In this document: one piece after another, positions 48,129 through 59,900 of the stretch
How positions within the stretch are numbered: position 1 is the first letter of the stretch
Layout of the letters: each line of letters opens with the position of its first letter
Source: Hirundichthys speculiger
Lineage: Eukaryota > Chordata > Actinopteri > Beloniformes > Exocoetidae
Direction of reading: 5' to 3'
NCBI GenBank assembly: GCA_018398805.1
Contig: JAGFBZ010001254.1
Location: forward strand, 434,001 to 498,000
DNA length: 64,000 bases
Translations under genes and position numbers: made by a program
The notes under the pieces: model-generated
Told to the model about the DNA's origin: nothing
The model's input: only the letters and a program-made list of their open reading frames with translations
Databases searched by the model: none

Positions 48129-48165
48129 CTTTAATCAGGTGATTTTGTCAATCCATTCTTCAATC
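48080..48165 (-). CDS. igsf5: igsf5 exon with start codon and signal peptide
   Basis: The acceptor after a strong pyrimidine tract (cttcactcttacag) opens the exon at 48165. After 37 nt of leader, ATG at 48128-48126 starts MGIFYLLLLLLSCRTE, a classical signal peptide. The donor is GTAAGAAA after 48080. Forty-nine coding nt leave phase 1. The acceptor shows that at least one further noncoding exon lies upstream. Confidence 0.9.
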
Positions 48166-48698
48166 CTGTAAGAGTGAAGAGGAAAGAAGCACATTTTAAT
48201 CCCTTTATGTATCAGATTCTCTTTGTCTCAGGTTAATACCATAAGAACTCATGTTACAGCAGTGTCAGTCTTTTGGGTTTCTTTTTGCACCAAACTGGTT
48301 TATTTTAACAAATACTGAATGAATGTAATGGTATTTGCTGAAGACATGAATTGTCTCCCAACATTTGTATGAGGGGCCTGTCTGAGATATAACTGCCCTG
48401 AAATGTTGGGCCCTATGTGGGATTGTCTTTTGGTACCATGCTGGTCCGATGTAAACTGCCCAGTTAGGTTTACTTAGGTAGTTGGTCCAAGTGGGACCCA
48501 GATAAGACACTCATTTTGGGCCCATGCCTATTCATCATCCATGTTCCTAGGCTTAACCCCTAAATGGAATTCCCCAAAGATAATACATGATTGCACAGCA
48601 TTTGAACAAGATCATACACACCCGTAGGGTGCGTGGATGTTTTGGAAACTCTCAAATTATGTATTTCTGGGTTTACCAATTCCTTCAATACATACATA

Positions 48699-49077
48699 CA
48701 GTCATGGAAAAATTATTAGACCACCCTTGTTTTCTTCAGTTTCTTGTTCATTTTAATGCCTGGTACAACTAAAGGTACATTTGTTTGGACAAACATAACG
48801 ATAACCACAAAGATTGCTCATAAGAGTTTTATTTAAGAGCTGATATCTTACCATTTTCCATGGTTTTCTTGATTATAACCTAAATCACTTAAGTTTTTAC
48901 ATCAATAGCTATGGCGTTTGTACTGATTGACTTGCAACAAAAACACCGCTTTTATGCATTCAGTGTTTTCTTTTCTGTCTGTTTTAGTTACATGATGATG
49001 TTTAGTGGTACCAGGTATTAAAATGAACAAGAAAGTGAAGAAAAAATGGTGGTCTTTGGTGGTTTTTTCCATGACTG
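48699..49077. mobile_element. Tc1/mariner-type MITE, 379 bp
   Basis: It starts cagtcatggaaaaattatta and ends with the complement of cagtcatggaaaaaaccacc. The inverted similarity continues about 70 bp inward (gtttcttgttcattttaat against attaaaatgaacaagaaag). TA flanks both ends (48697-48698 and 49078-49079). CAGT ends and TA duplication are Tc1/mariner hallmarks. There is no coding capacity. Confidence 0.9.
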
Positions 49078-49081
49078 TATA

Positions 49082-50715
49082 TACACACGTGGACAAAATT
49101 GTTGGTACCCCTCAGTTAAAGAAGGAAAAACCCACATTTCTCACTGAAATCACTTGAAACTTACAAAAGTAACAATAAATAAAAATTTATTGAAAATCAA
49201 ATAATCAAAATTAGCCATCACTTTTGAATTGCTGAATAACATAATTATTTAAAAAAACAAACTAATGAAATAGGGCTGGACAAAAATGATGGTACCTCTA
49301 TAAAAGATTGAAAACTATTTGACCAGAGTGACATGATTAACTCAGGTGTGTCCTTTAATTGACATCACAGGTGTTTCCAAACTCATAATCAGTCAGTCTG
49401 CCTATTTAAAGGCAGACAAGTAGTCACTTTGCTGTTTGGTGAAAAGGTGTGTACCACACTGAACATGGACAACAGAAAGCGAAGGAGAGAATTGTCCCAG
49501 GACATCCGAAAAAAAATTATAGACAAACATCTTAAAGGTAAAGGCTATAAGACCATCTCTAAACAGCTTGAAGTTCCTGTGACAACAGTGGCTCATATTA
49601 TTCAGAAGTTCAAGACCCACGGGACAGTAGCCAACCTCCCTGGACGTGGCCGCAAGAGGAAAATTGATGACAAATTGAAGAGACGGATCGTTCGAATTGT
49701 ATCCAAAGAGCCCAGAACAACCTCCAAAGAAATTAAAGGTGAACTCCAAGGCCAAGGTACATCAGTGTCAGATCGCACCATTCGTCGTTGTTTGAGCCAA
49801 AGTGGACTTCATGGGAGACGACACCACTGCTGAAAAAAATCATAAAAAAGCGAGACTGGAATTTGCAAAAATGCATGTTGACAAGCCACAAAGTTTCTGG
49901 GAGAATGTCCTTTGGATAGATGAGACCAAACTGGAGCTTTTTGGTAAGGCACATCAACTCTATGTTCATAGACTCAGAAACCAAGCATACGAAGAAAAAG
50001 AACACTGTCCCTACGGTGAAACATGGAGGAGGCTCAGTAATGTTTTTGGGGCTGCTTTGCTGCATCTGGCACAGGGTGTCTTGAATGTGTGAAAGGTAAA
50101 AATGAAATCTGTAGACTATCAAGGCATTCTGGAGAGAAAGAAATGTGCTGCCTAGTGTCAGAAAGCTTGGTCTCAGTCGCAGGTCATGGGTCTTCCAACA
50201 GGACAACGATCCAAAACACACAGCCAAAAACACCAAGAATGGCTGAGAGAAAAGCGTTGGACTATTCTAAAGTGGCCTTCCATGAGCCCAGATCTGAATC
50301 CCATTGAACATCTGTGGAAGGAGCTGAAACATGCCATTTGGAGAAGACACCCATCAAACCTGAGACAACTGGAGCAGTTTGCTCATGAGGAGTGGGCCAA
50401 AATACCTGTTGACAGCTGCAGAACGCTCATTGACAAATACAGAAATCGTTTAATCCCAGTGATTGCCTCAAAAGGTTGTGCAACAAAATATTAAGTTATG
50501 GGTACCATCATTTTTGTCCAGCCCTATTTCATTAGTTTGTTTTTTTAAATAATTATGTTAATCAACAATTCAAAAGTGATGGCTGATTTTGATTATTTGA
50601 TTTTCAATAAATTTTTATTTATTGTTACTTTTGTAAGTTTCAAGTGATTTCAGTGAAAATTGTGGGTTTTTCCTTCTTTAACTGAGGGGTACCAACAATT
50701 TTGTCCACGTGTGTA
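49082..50715 (+). mobile_element. Tc1-like transposon, 1634 bp, with 210-bp inverted repeats
   Basis: The termini tacacacgtggacaaaattg and their complement are flanked by TA at 49080-49081 and 50716-50717. The inverted repeats run about 210 bp inward to ggctggacaaaaatgatggt. Between them lies a transposase gene broken by frameshifts. The element sits four bases from the MITE at 48699-49077. Confidence 0.95.
49465..50494 (+). pseudogene. Tc1-family transposase, frameshifted
   Basis: The first frame (49465-49833) has MDNRKRRRELSQDIRKKI, a helix-turn-helix of the paired type, the basic GRGRKRK linker and a second helix-turn-helix ending SQSGLHGR. The reading then shifts: catalytic segment FWENVLWIDETK in 49802-50092, the second Asp in [10 protein letters not shown] near 50200 in another frame, and the third acidic residue in SPDLNPIEHLW (50186-50494). 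All three DDE-triad residues can be seen but never in one frame. At least three frame changes plus a stop make it inactive. Confidence 0.93.
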
Positions 50716-50722
50716 TACATCT

Positions 50723-50786
50723 GGATGGATGGATGGATGGATGGATGGATGGATGGATGGATGGATGGATGGATGGATGGATGGAT
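50723..50786. repeat. (GGAT)16 microsatellite
   Basis: Sixteen GGAT units lie between the right end of the Tc1 element and the 5' break of the LINE. GATG-type tails end several LINEs and SINEs in this window, so it may descend from a lost retroelement tail. Confidence 0.95.
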
Positions 50787-52790
50787 TGATTACAAGAAAG
50801 CCTGTGACTCAATGCCACACACATGGATACTGATGTGCTTGAAGCTGTATAGGAACAACAAGACACTGACTGCCTTCATCCAGAACTCAATGAGGCTGTG
50901 GAAGACAAGTCTAGAGGTCAACTCAAAGCCACTGGCACAGGTGAGCATCAAATGTGGTATGTGCCAAGGAGATACCCTGCCCCACCTGCTGTTCTGCATA
51001 TAGGCCTGAAGCCCCCTCAATGAAATCATAAACAGAGCAGTACATATTCAGAAATTGGGTGACCATCAGCCACCTCCTCTACGTGGATGACATCAAGCTG
51101 TACGCCGAGAACAAGTGTGATATCAACTCCCTGATTCACCTCACCAGGATCTGCAGCAACGACATCAGGATGTCATTCAGACTAGATAAGTGTGGAAGGA
51201 TGGTATCTTGGAGAGGGAAATATGATCATAACTGAAGGGGTTATACTACCGGAAAGCAACATAGTATATGTTCAGGACAGCTACAGATACCTGGGGATCC
51301 CACTGGCAAATGGCAGTCACGAGGAAGCAGCACATAGATCAGCCACAGCCAAATACCTACAGAGGGTGAGGCAGGTCCTATAGAGTCAGCTGAATGGGAA
51401 AAACAAGATCCAAGCTATCAACACCTATGCCCCACCAGTAATCAGATACCCTACTGGTATAATATCCTGGCCATTGGAAGAGATTCAAGCTGCCAATGTT
51501 AAGAAAAGGAAACTCCTTATAATGCATGGAGGGTTTCACCCTAAGTCCAGCATCCTGAGGCTGTGCGCTAAGTTAAGGGAGTGAGGCTGAGGAGTTGTGA
51601 ACATCAGAGCTGCTATCCAGGAGGAAATAGCAGGCCTCAAGGAATACATCAACAAGATGGCCCCCACTGATGACCTGGTAAATGATATCAATGTATAAGC
51701 CCCTCCATGGCATGTACCACCGCCAAATTGAAGAGATGGCTGACATCAGAAAAACCTACCAATGGCTGGAAAAGGCTGGACTGAAAGACAACACAGAGGC
51801 ACTGATCACAGCTGCACAAGAACAGGCCCTAAACACAAGATCTATAGAGGCCGGTGTCTACCACACCACACAGGACCCCAGATGTAGGCTGTGCAAATAT
51901 GCTCCTGAAACAGTGCAGCACATCACAGCAGGGTGTAAGATGCTGGCAGGCAAAGCACATATAGAACACCACAACCAGTAGGAGGCAGAACAGATGGAAC
52001 ATTTGTGCTAAGTATGGACTGGAGCAGGGGTGGGCAAATCCAGTCCTCGAGGGCCGCTGTCTTGCAAGTCTCAGAAGTTTCCCTGTGCCTGCATACCTGA
52101 TTTAAATGAATGGGTCATTAACAGTCTTGTACAGACGTTGATGACAAGCTGATGGTGATTCGATGACTCTCGAGGACTGGGATTGCCAGTCCCCAGTCCA
52201 GGGGATTGTCCACCCCTGGACTGGGGATTCCTGGGTCCAGATGGGAGACACCTCCAAAGGTGATTGAGAACAAGCGGGTCAAGATCCTGTGGGACTTCCA
52301 GATCCAAGCTGACAAACTGGTGATGGCTAATCAGCCTGACATCGTGATGTTGGATGTGGCCATTCCAAGCAACAGCAACATCAGAAAGAAGGAACACAAG
52401 AAGCTTGAGAAAAACAAAGGGCAGAAGGAAGAGCTGGAAAAAATGTGGAGTGTGAAGGCAGCGGTGGTCCAATAGTGATCAGGGCACTGGGAGCCGTAAC
52501 CACCAAGCTGGATTGGTGGTTACCAGGAACAACATCTGAGATCTCTGTCCAGAAGAGCACCTTACTGGGGACAGCTAAGATCCTGCATGGAACCCTCAGG
52601 CTCCCAAGCCTCTGGTAGAGGAGCCAAACTTGAAGGAGATGACACCATCCAGGTGTGTTTAAGTCTGTTTGGTGATCAGAAACATTTAAGCTTGACAAAC
52701 ATGAAAAAAAAAAAACAAGAAATCAGGAAGGAGTGCCCCCTTAGGAGTTATGAGTTAGGAGTTACATCCTCCTTGAGCAGATGATGCTAA
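50787..52790 (+). mobile_element. Restriction-endonuclease-type LINE (R4/Dong/Rex6-like), 5'-truncated
   Basis: The coding is continuous in content but broken by stops and frameshifts. RT motifs: [14 protein letters not shown] (50787), [17 protein letters not shown] (50950-51000) and VDDIKLYAENKC near 51085, the altered YADD box. Later parts: QDSYRYLGIPLANG (51270-51310), then a zinc-knuckle-like CRLCKYAPETVQHITAGC (about 51885-51940). The C-terminal restriction-like nuclease region is KILWDFQIQADKLVMANQPD (52284-52343) with VAIPSNSNIRKKE (52356-52395). The usual spacing between QPDIV and DVAIP is shortened, so part of the nuclease core is deleted. The 5' half of the element is missing. A hAT element splits the coding at 52025. 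Clade placement is from memory. Confidence 0.85.
52025..52218. mobile_element. hAT MITE, 194 bp, inserted in the LINE
   Basis: The ends are caggggtgggcaaatccagt and the complement of caggggtggacaatcccctg. Flanks are GACTGGAG (52017-52024) and GACTGGGG (52219-52226), 7 of 8 identical. LINE coding reads AKYGLE before it and RWETPPKV after it, confirming insertion into an existing LINE copy. Confidence 0.9.
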
Positions 52791-54116
52791 CATGAGTTTA
52801 CAAAGCAGGGGATCCATCATTTCTGCCGGTTCTTCACTTTTGTTTGGAGGTTAACAGCTTATATTTTTCTGCAGCACTTTGAATCGCACTTCCATACTGC
52901 CTGCCAAATGATTTTAAGTTTGAAAACAAAACAAGGAATGTCCAGCTGTCTCACACTCCACCATTTATGTCTGATCTGGTCAAAAAAGGAGTCTTAAAAA
53001 GACAGGAACTGACACCAAACATTTCCCCCCAAGATGACAACATGAGGATCTATATAGGCATTTTAACACCAAAGTTGTTCTAGACTTCAAAAATAAAACA
53101 ATTAACTTATAAATGGGTAAAATATAGGCTCTTTAACTCCCCATCAAGGCCCAACCTCTGGTTAAAACTGAGTTTACAAACTCTGCTAATGAGATTTGCA
53201 TCAAGCACAAACATGGTAGCGATATCAGCCATAAATTAGCAGTTTTAAAGCAGTTTTCTTGCATGGCTTTAGTTTTTTTTTTCCAAGTCATGCAAATGTA
53301 TCACTTACATTGTAAGTTTATGTTTACAGTATTGAAAAACAAAAGTGGCATCTTTTCATATGACCTCATGTATTTAATATGAAAAAAACAGGTAGTTTAT
53401 TATTTTTTATTCTCTTTAAATTAATTCCAGTGATGTACAGTATCTGTGTATATTCTTTAAAATGCTTGTATTTTGGTGTACTTATGTTTTGTAAGCCCTT
53501 GTGCAACACTTCTGTTTACTTTCATGCTCACCACCGAATGTTGTAACCCTGTATGTTTGCAGTTACTTGAATGTTAAATATAAATAAACTTATAAATAAT
53601 AGAGCACCATTAAAGATTCAGCTTCACAGCAAAATGTGGTCATTAAACATAGCACCAGCCGCAACATTAAAGACACGCAAACATCAATGAATCAGTAATT
53701 ATAATCTAATGAGACATTAAATATGCTTTAAAAACAAATGAGTATGTATTTCGAGTACTTTTGTGTTTTCTCCAAACAGCATTTATTTTATTTACAATAA
53801 TCTGTTTACATTTCTCCCCTGTATGCAGCCCGACTGTCAGCCTTTGCATTTTTCATTTATTTATTTGTTTTACCTCCTGATTGCTTCTCCACATATGCAT
53901 AGTTTGTAGGTCAACAATTACATTTACGTAAATAAGTCACATGATAACTGTACACCTGTAAACATATTGAATTAGTAAAACTAAGTAATTGAGCTCTTTT
54001 GTTAGTAAATGGGATGCACTGCCTCTGACTGTTACATTACTATGAGCAACATTTTCAAAATAATATTTCTGTCCTAGTTAACAATAAATAACTATAGACT
54101 CATTTCTTTAACTCAC
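52791..54116. other. Intergenic, nothing assigned
   Basis: AT-rich sequence without recognisable gene or transposon. I looked here for a B3GALT5-like single-exon ORF and found no long frame. Confidence 0.5.
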
Positions 54117-54190
54117 CTCAGACTGGTGTTGGTCTATGAGGATGGTGTAAGAGGATACATTGCAGTGGTTCTTCCTCATGCCTGGTGCTC
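54117..54190 (-). other. igsf5: Possible igsf5 5' noncoding exon
   Basis: On the minus strand a strong donor GAG|GTGAGTTA closes at 54117. The preceding 63 bases (ATGAGGAAGAACC...) form a short open frame. igsf5 needs at least one upstream noncoding exon because its start-codon exon opens with an acceptor at 48165. Splicing these would place a short upstream ORF (21 codons, ending in GAT TGA) before the real start. The 5' boundary and promoter are not visible. Inference only. Confidence 0.3.
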
Positions 54191-56189
54191 AGTCATATCA
54201 CCTAAAACTGTCCCGTTAAATATTACCAAGCTCAGTGGGAACTTCGTCCCTTGCTACAAAAACATGTAAATACACAGTGTGACTCAGAGTGCAAACAATA
54301 CCTCCTGAAAGTCCTCAGTTCCCATAGGACCTTGTAACTGTGGCCCCTTCCCACTTTTACATTTTTTTTTCTTCCACGTTTGTTTCAATGACCTCACTTG
54401 AGGTGCTTCCATTACATAGCTCTTGATAAATTTCCGGAAAGCCTAAGAAGTTTTCTAAGATGGAGCGTAAACTTATATCTTTAACTCGTGAAGGAAATTA
54501 TTTTTTTGTGTTTTTTGCTGGCTAACTCCATTGTTTTGAGAACATTGAAGAAATTCTAGAAAGGTGGAGAGAAGGGGGGGGTTCAACAATGAGCAGATTA
54601 AATGGTGAAGGATGAGGGTATCAGAAGGGGGTACAAAGGGAGCAACCTCCATAGGCTTAGTCTTTTCAGCCCTTCCGGGCATGAGAAAAACATCGGTCTG
54701 TTAAATTGGTATATGTCTCTGCAAAATTTCACCATCTACAGTGTATGAATGTTGTAAAGCAATCTGGAAGAAATGTTGGTTCGAAAAGGCCATAACTGGT
54801 AATCACTGGGGCCTCCTGTTGAAACTGTTTGGAGCATCATGAAGAGGAGAAACATGCAAAGATGACCATGAACTAAAATGTTGTATTCAGCAAGAATACA
54901 ACATTACATACAAGAATGGACAAAGATTCCTCTTGCAAAACTACAAATATTATTAAACGTAGTCCCCAAACAAATAGGATAAATTAAAAGGAAGGATGAT
55001 GAAGCAGAATACCTACTATGACTCTTTCCTAACTTGTTGTTTCAGTGTCTTCTACTTGTCTTTCTTAAGTAGAGGCTCAAACAAATGAAACTATTGCATA
55101 TTTTAGTTTCTCTGTTTTTACTCCTTTCGTGTAACAATGTCTAATAATGTCAGTCCTGCAATGTACATGTCTGGACAATTTTAGAGTGTTATCCACTAAC
55201 AATATTTGTAGAAGTTCCTATCGAGCTCCAGTCTCCAGAGATGTGGTATTTGCTTTCCTGTTGACCCTTTCACTGTTCAACTTACACAATGGACCACTAA
55301 TCTATAAATATGCCATGAAAAGATTTCAAAATAGAATAAAACCAGTGAGCTTTTTTTTTCTTTTCTTTTTTTTTTTTAAACCAGTCTAATTTATTTCATT
55401 TCCCACTGCATCAAAGTCTTGGCCACATAGTTCACTCTTTGTTCAACAAAGTGCATTGATTAGACATTTGTACTGGCAGAAGTTGATGCAGCAGTGGTGG
55501 AGTAGTTTACAATCTTGCAGTAAGTGCTTATGTCCTTCCTCATGGGGCCATTTGAAGTCTCAAGTCGGCATTTACACATTCGGTTGAATAAAGGAGTCAA
55601 TAAGGTACAATATTGGAATAAAAGAACAGAACAGTTACGGGAGAGAGTTACAGTATGAAAGCCTGGAGCCACAAGCTAAGGTATACTGAGATAAGATCTT
55701 TTTGAAAAGGTCACTGCGGCTCTGTGTTACAGAAGCTGAATTACTATAAGGAAAATGTGAAAAATTTGAATTTAACAATTTTGTTGTGCATTTATAAAAG
55801 CTACCCATAACAAACACCACAAGGCCACTCAGCGCATCTACATTACTGTATGTCTCTACATGTAAAATATAAAAATTAAGTCAACATTGCAGTCAGAGGG
55901 GATGGTAGTGGGACTAATGTGACTTTTCACGTTGGATGGCGCCTTCAAGTTTCCAGAAGTGTCCAGTGCAGCATTGGGGAGGAGCTGTCCGACGGGGCTG
56001 ATGGAAGGGGTCAAGAGTCAGGGTTCAGGGAGGGATGGAACAAGGAGCTCCTTCAGGCTGGAACACAAGACAAAACAAATAAGAAAAAATTAGGTCACAC
56101 ATTTTCCAGTTGTCTGATGCAGCCACTGCCATCACCTCCGTGTCCGTGCCACCCAGCATGCCTACTCTTCTGGAGGCACATGTGAAAGC
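54191..56189. other. Intergenic, nothing firm
   Basis: T-rich and A-rich stretches (54361-54371, 55351-55379). On the minus strand a good acceptor (ttgtcttgtgttccag, 56060-56075) precedes a short frame, PEGAPCSIPP and stop, but no partner donor is evident. Confidence 0.4.
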
Positions 56190-56327
56190 TCACTTAGCAG
56201 CTTCTTCTAACAAGGTGTGACAGGGCTTGCAGGGGTTGGGAGAGTGCTGAAGGAGGAGGGGGACACAAGCTTCGCCATTCTTACACAGGTTTCTCAACTG
56301 TTTCTGCAGCAGGTCATAGATGTCCAG
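56190..56327 (-). other. Candidate 3'-terminal exon, unknown product
   Basis: A pyrimidine-rich acceptor (cctttcttgtatag) is followed by 45 codons and a stop: LDIYDLLQKQLRNLCKNGEA ... HSPNPCKPCHTLLEEAAK. The peptide has a CKPC motif and balanced composition, unlike random ORFs nearby. It starts about 0.6 kb downstream of the sh3bgr stop on the same strand, so it could be an alternative sh3bgr last exon in phase 0, part of another gene, or chance. I do not recognise the sequence. Confidence 0.35.
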
Positions 56328-56777
56328 CTATACAAGAAAGGACTTAAAGATAGTGTTTGAAGATATGGATCATTATCATTATGGCCACTCCCCCAAAAGA
56401 TTAAAACAAGAGACTGTGAGGTGTTTTTGTCGCAGCTCCAAATGGTCTACCAGGTACTCTGAGCCTTATAAATGCACTGGTGTGTTATTTTTATATAACT
56501 TCTTGACCATGTAAAAGTGCAAGTCAAAAAAAAAAAAAATTCAAACAGTAAGGTAAACCAAGGGGATTCTCAGTGATAATATGTGAGATTTATCTATATT
56601 ATAAGTGAAAGCAAAGGACATTTCCCAACAATGAAGCATGCCACTGCCTCATGGGTGCATTATGAACACTAGCTGCAATGACAGGTTGAGTAATTGTATT
56701 GTTTTTCCTCTGATTTGAAAGCAGGGTTAAAGATGCAAACAAAAGGGCAAAACACAATTGAGGAAACAGCTTTGTCT

Positions 56778-56783
56778 TTTAAT
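56778..56783 (-). terminator. sh3bgr: sh3bgr polyadenylation signal ATTAAA (candidate)
   Basis: Complement of TTTAAT, about 176 bases beyond the stop codon of the last acidic exon on the minus strand. Confidence 0.45.
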
Positions 56784-56958
56784 GAATGTGGTTACATAAA
56801 AAAAGGGGGGGGGCATTGAGAATCCTGCTTATTGGTCTACCAGTGCACATGATGTTTTACTGCCCTCAAGTGGTAAAACGGAAACACTGAAGCAAAGCAG
56901 TGAAAATCAATTATTTTACCTCAACAGTAGTGAGTCATCATCGTCAACCTTGCATTAA

Positions 56959-56976
56959 CTACTCAGCCTCTTCCTC
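56959..56976 (-). CDS. sh3bgr: sh3bgr terminal coding segment
   Basis: Acceptor ctttgtttcaacag, then GAG GAA GAG GCT GAG TAG (EEEAE, stop). The 3' UTR continues to the ATTAAA at 56783-56778. Confidence 0.62.
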   Translation of the reverse strand, partial: EEEAE

Positions 56977-59900
56977 CTGTTGAAACAAAGAATAGTATCT
57001 TCATAAACAACACATGCACAGAAAGGAATGAAAGAAAGATCTGCAACCACATTTGAGCAGATTTCACATGTTTCTAACAATACAATTTGTTAGATTTTAG
57101 GATAAGTAATAATAATCTCTGCTGCAACTTGGACCATCTACGTGTCACTTTTAGACTCTATCTCAGCGACCTTAAATCTGCAGCAGGAGGATTTCTGGGT
57201 TCAAAGAGGTTACAACTGGCTCTTCTATGTCTGCTGCATAAATTAAAGCAATAGTGGCTCTTCAGAAAAGGCTGGTGTAAAAGCCCAAGAGCTTTCCTCT
57301 CTTTTCAAAAGCAACTATATGGTCTCTTAGAGCTCTCAACCAAGATCATTAATTCCTATACAACCAGTCATGCCTGGAAGTGGAGCATCAAAATGCTGTG
57401 TTTTACGTATGTTTGTGAGTCAAACAGTTCTTCCATCTCGTCATGACTGGAGGAAGACTTTTTACAGGCTTGTGAAAAGCACACGCAGCCTTTCAGGTGA
57501 GACAAACTGCTCTTGCACTACCTGTGATTCTTCCAGGTTTTTCTTCTTTCTTTGACAAATTGTGAAGAAAAAGAAAGACTAGTGGTCAGATGAAGTAATG
57601 GTCCAAACAGTGGACGGGTGGGAGGCATGTTAGATGGTGCAGTGACACAAGGTTAAAAATGGCAAAGAAGTAATCTGAGAGAGGTGCGGTTTTAACAGTG
57701 ACGGCAGCATTGAGACAAACACAGGAAACCGACAGGCAGTTTTCTGTATATACTGAGATGACCTAAGTGAGCCTAGACTGGTGTTTCAGATGGTGAACTG
57801 AAGTCCAGCCTCACCACATATCCAAAATGAAGTAGAGTCACAACCCATGGTTAGAAATTGTGAGATGACAAAGTTTCCCAGTCTGGTGTTTAGTTTAGGA
57901 CAGCTTCCATGGGGCATTACAGGAATCACAACCTAAGAACCTATTTTTTAATTAATTCTAACTTTAATGTATTTTAACTCCTCACCACAACAATCTGCAA
58001 GTCTGAGAGAAGCAGAAAAGTGGAGACAGTTTAAATTTTTAATGATTTTTCTCCCTCCCATTTACCCTTTATCCTTGGTTTAAGTTCCACAAAGCCCCTT
58101 ATCCGTGCATTTCTTATTAACTCACTCACACATACATGAATACAGAGCTTATGATAAGAGCTCATATCTGCCCAGACTTCCTCAAGACTGGATGTTGTCG
58201 GGAGTTCTTGGTTGACATGCCTCTGCAACTCTGCAATACAGATTGGAGGCAGTGCCTCTGGATTTGCACACCAGGGTGGTGGTTCCTCTTTTCAAGAAGG
58301 GTGACCTTCCTTAGTCTTCCTGGAACCAACTCTAAACCCACTCTAGGGTCCTGGGGGGGTGGGGGCATGGGAGCTAGCCCAACCACTCCATGTGTGCTTT
58401 ATGGACTTGGACAAGGCAGTCAACCGTGTCCCTCATGGGGTATCTTGTGGGGGCTGCTCCAAGAGTACGGGATACTGGGCCCATTGCTACAGGCCATTCA
58501 ACCCCTGTACAAATGGAGCGTTAGTCAGATTCATTCCAGGCCACAGCTGAGTTTGCAAGCGTTGTCCTCTCTCACCAATTCTGTTCATAGCTCTCAGGGA
58601 CATGATTTCCAGGCACAACCGAGGGGCGGAAGGAGATCCAATTTGGTGATGTCTGCATTTTATTTCTGCTTTTTGTGGATGATGTGGTCCTGTTGGCATC
58701 ATTGAGCAGTGATCTTTAGCTCTCAGTGGAGTGATTCTCAGCCAAGTGAGAAGCAGTGGGAAAGAGAATCAGCACCTGGCTAAAATGGCTAAAATGTCCT
58801 TTCCGGACTGGGGGTGAGGCGCTGCCTCAAGTGGAGGAATTTAGGTATCTCGTGGTCTTGTTCATGAGTGAAGGGAAAAAATGAAGCAGGAGACTGACAA
58901 GTGGATTGGTCTGCAAACTCTGTTCTGATCTGCTGTGGTGAAGAAAGAGTTGAGCCAAAAGGCAAGATTGTCTGTTTATCAGTCATTCTTTGTTCCCACC
59001 CTCACCCATGGTCATGAACAGTGACCAAAAGAACAAGACTGTGAATATAAGATGCTGAAATTAGTTTCTCTGCAGGGTGGCTGGACTCTCCCTTCCAGAT
59101 AGGATGAGAAGTTCAGTCATCCAGGAGGGACTCAGAGTAGAGTCAGTGATCCTCCACATCAAGAAGAGCCAGATGGTTAGGATGCCTTGTAAATACTACC
59201 CTGTGGAGGTGTTTCAGGCATGTCCAACTGGGAGGAGGCCCCAATGTAGACCCAGAACACATTGGAGAGAATATATATTTCTCATCTGGCCAGGGAATGC
59301 CACTGTGTCCTAACAGAGGACCTGGTTGAGGAGAAGGATGTTTGGGCCTCTTTGCTTCAGCTGCTGGCCATGTGACCTGAACCCGGATAAGCGGAAGTTA
59401 ATGGACGGATGAATGGATGGATGGATGACCATTTTGCACTATGACTCACAGCTGCCTCAAAAACTTTGTGTGGGATGGATGTGGATCTAGACTCTCTAGC
59501 ATTACAGCTGCTTTAATAATACCTCCATCCTAAGCATTTCCAGCCAAATCACAAGAGTTAAACATGTATATTGTTATGTAACACAACGTATAACTATGTC
59601 CACTATGTAGTTTTTTTGCACTGTCCATCAACATAGTATGACACATCAGGTTGGTACATAATGTTTTTAAAATCCTGAACTACAGGTCATCTATTGCGCT
59701 CATGTGTTATCACTTTAGCAGGAGTAGCTGGGAGTCTTTCTCTCCAAACACAGTGTGATGACAGCTTTAATAAAGCAACTAATTGATTCCTCCTAATCTC
59801 AAAGAAGTAACAACCAGAACAACTTCCAGTCACTAATTAAAGCAGTAATTACCAAAAACACAATCATAAAAACAGATCGACTCAGCATTGAAATAAATTA

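Noticed and set aside
49402..50236. Long minus-strand ORFs (117 and 167 codons)
   Set aside because: They are antisense shadows of the Tc1 transposase and its inverted repeats.
50678..50866. Short-unit tandem repeat considered as a CRISPR array
   Set aside because: It is a simple GGAT tetranucleotide repeat with no spacers, in a vertebrate genome.
57370..57555. Possible exon pair near 57400-57550 (minus strand HDEMEELFDSQTY with a weak donor)
   Set aside because: The donor is poor, no partner exon was found, and the frame does not join the acidic exons.
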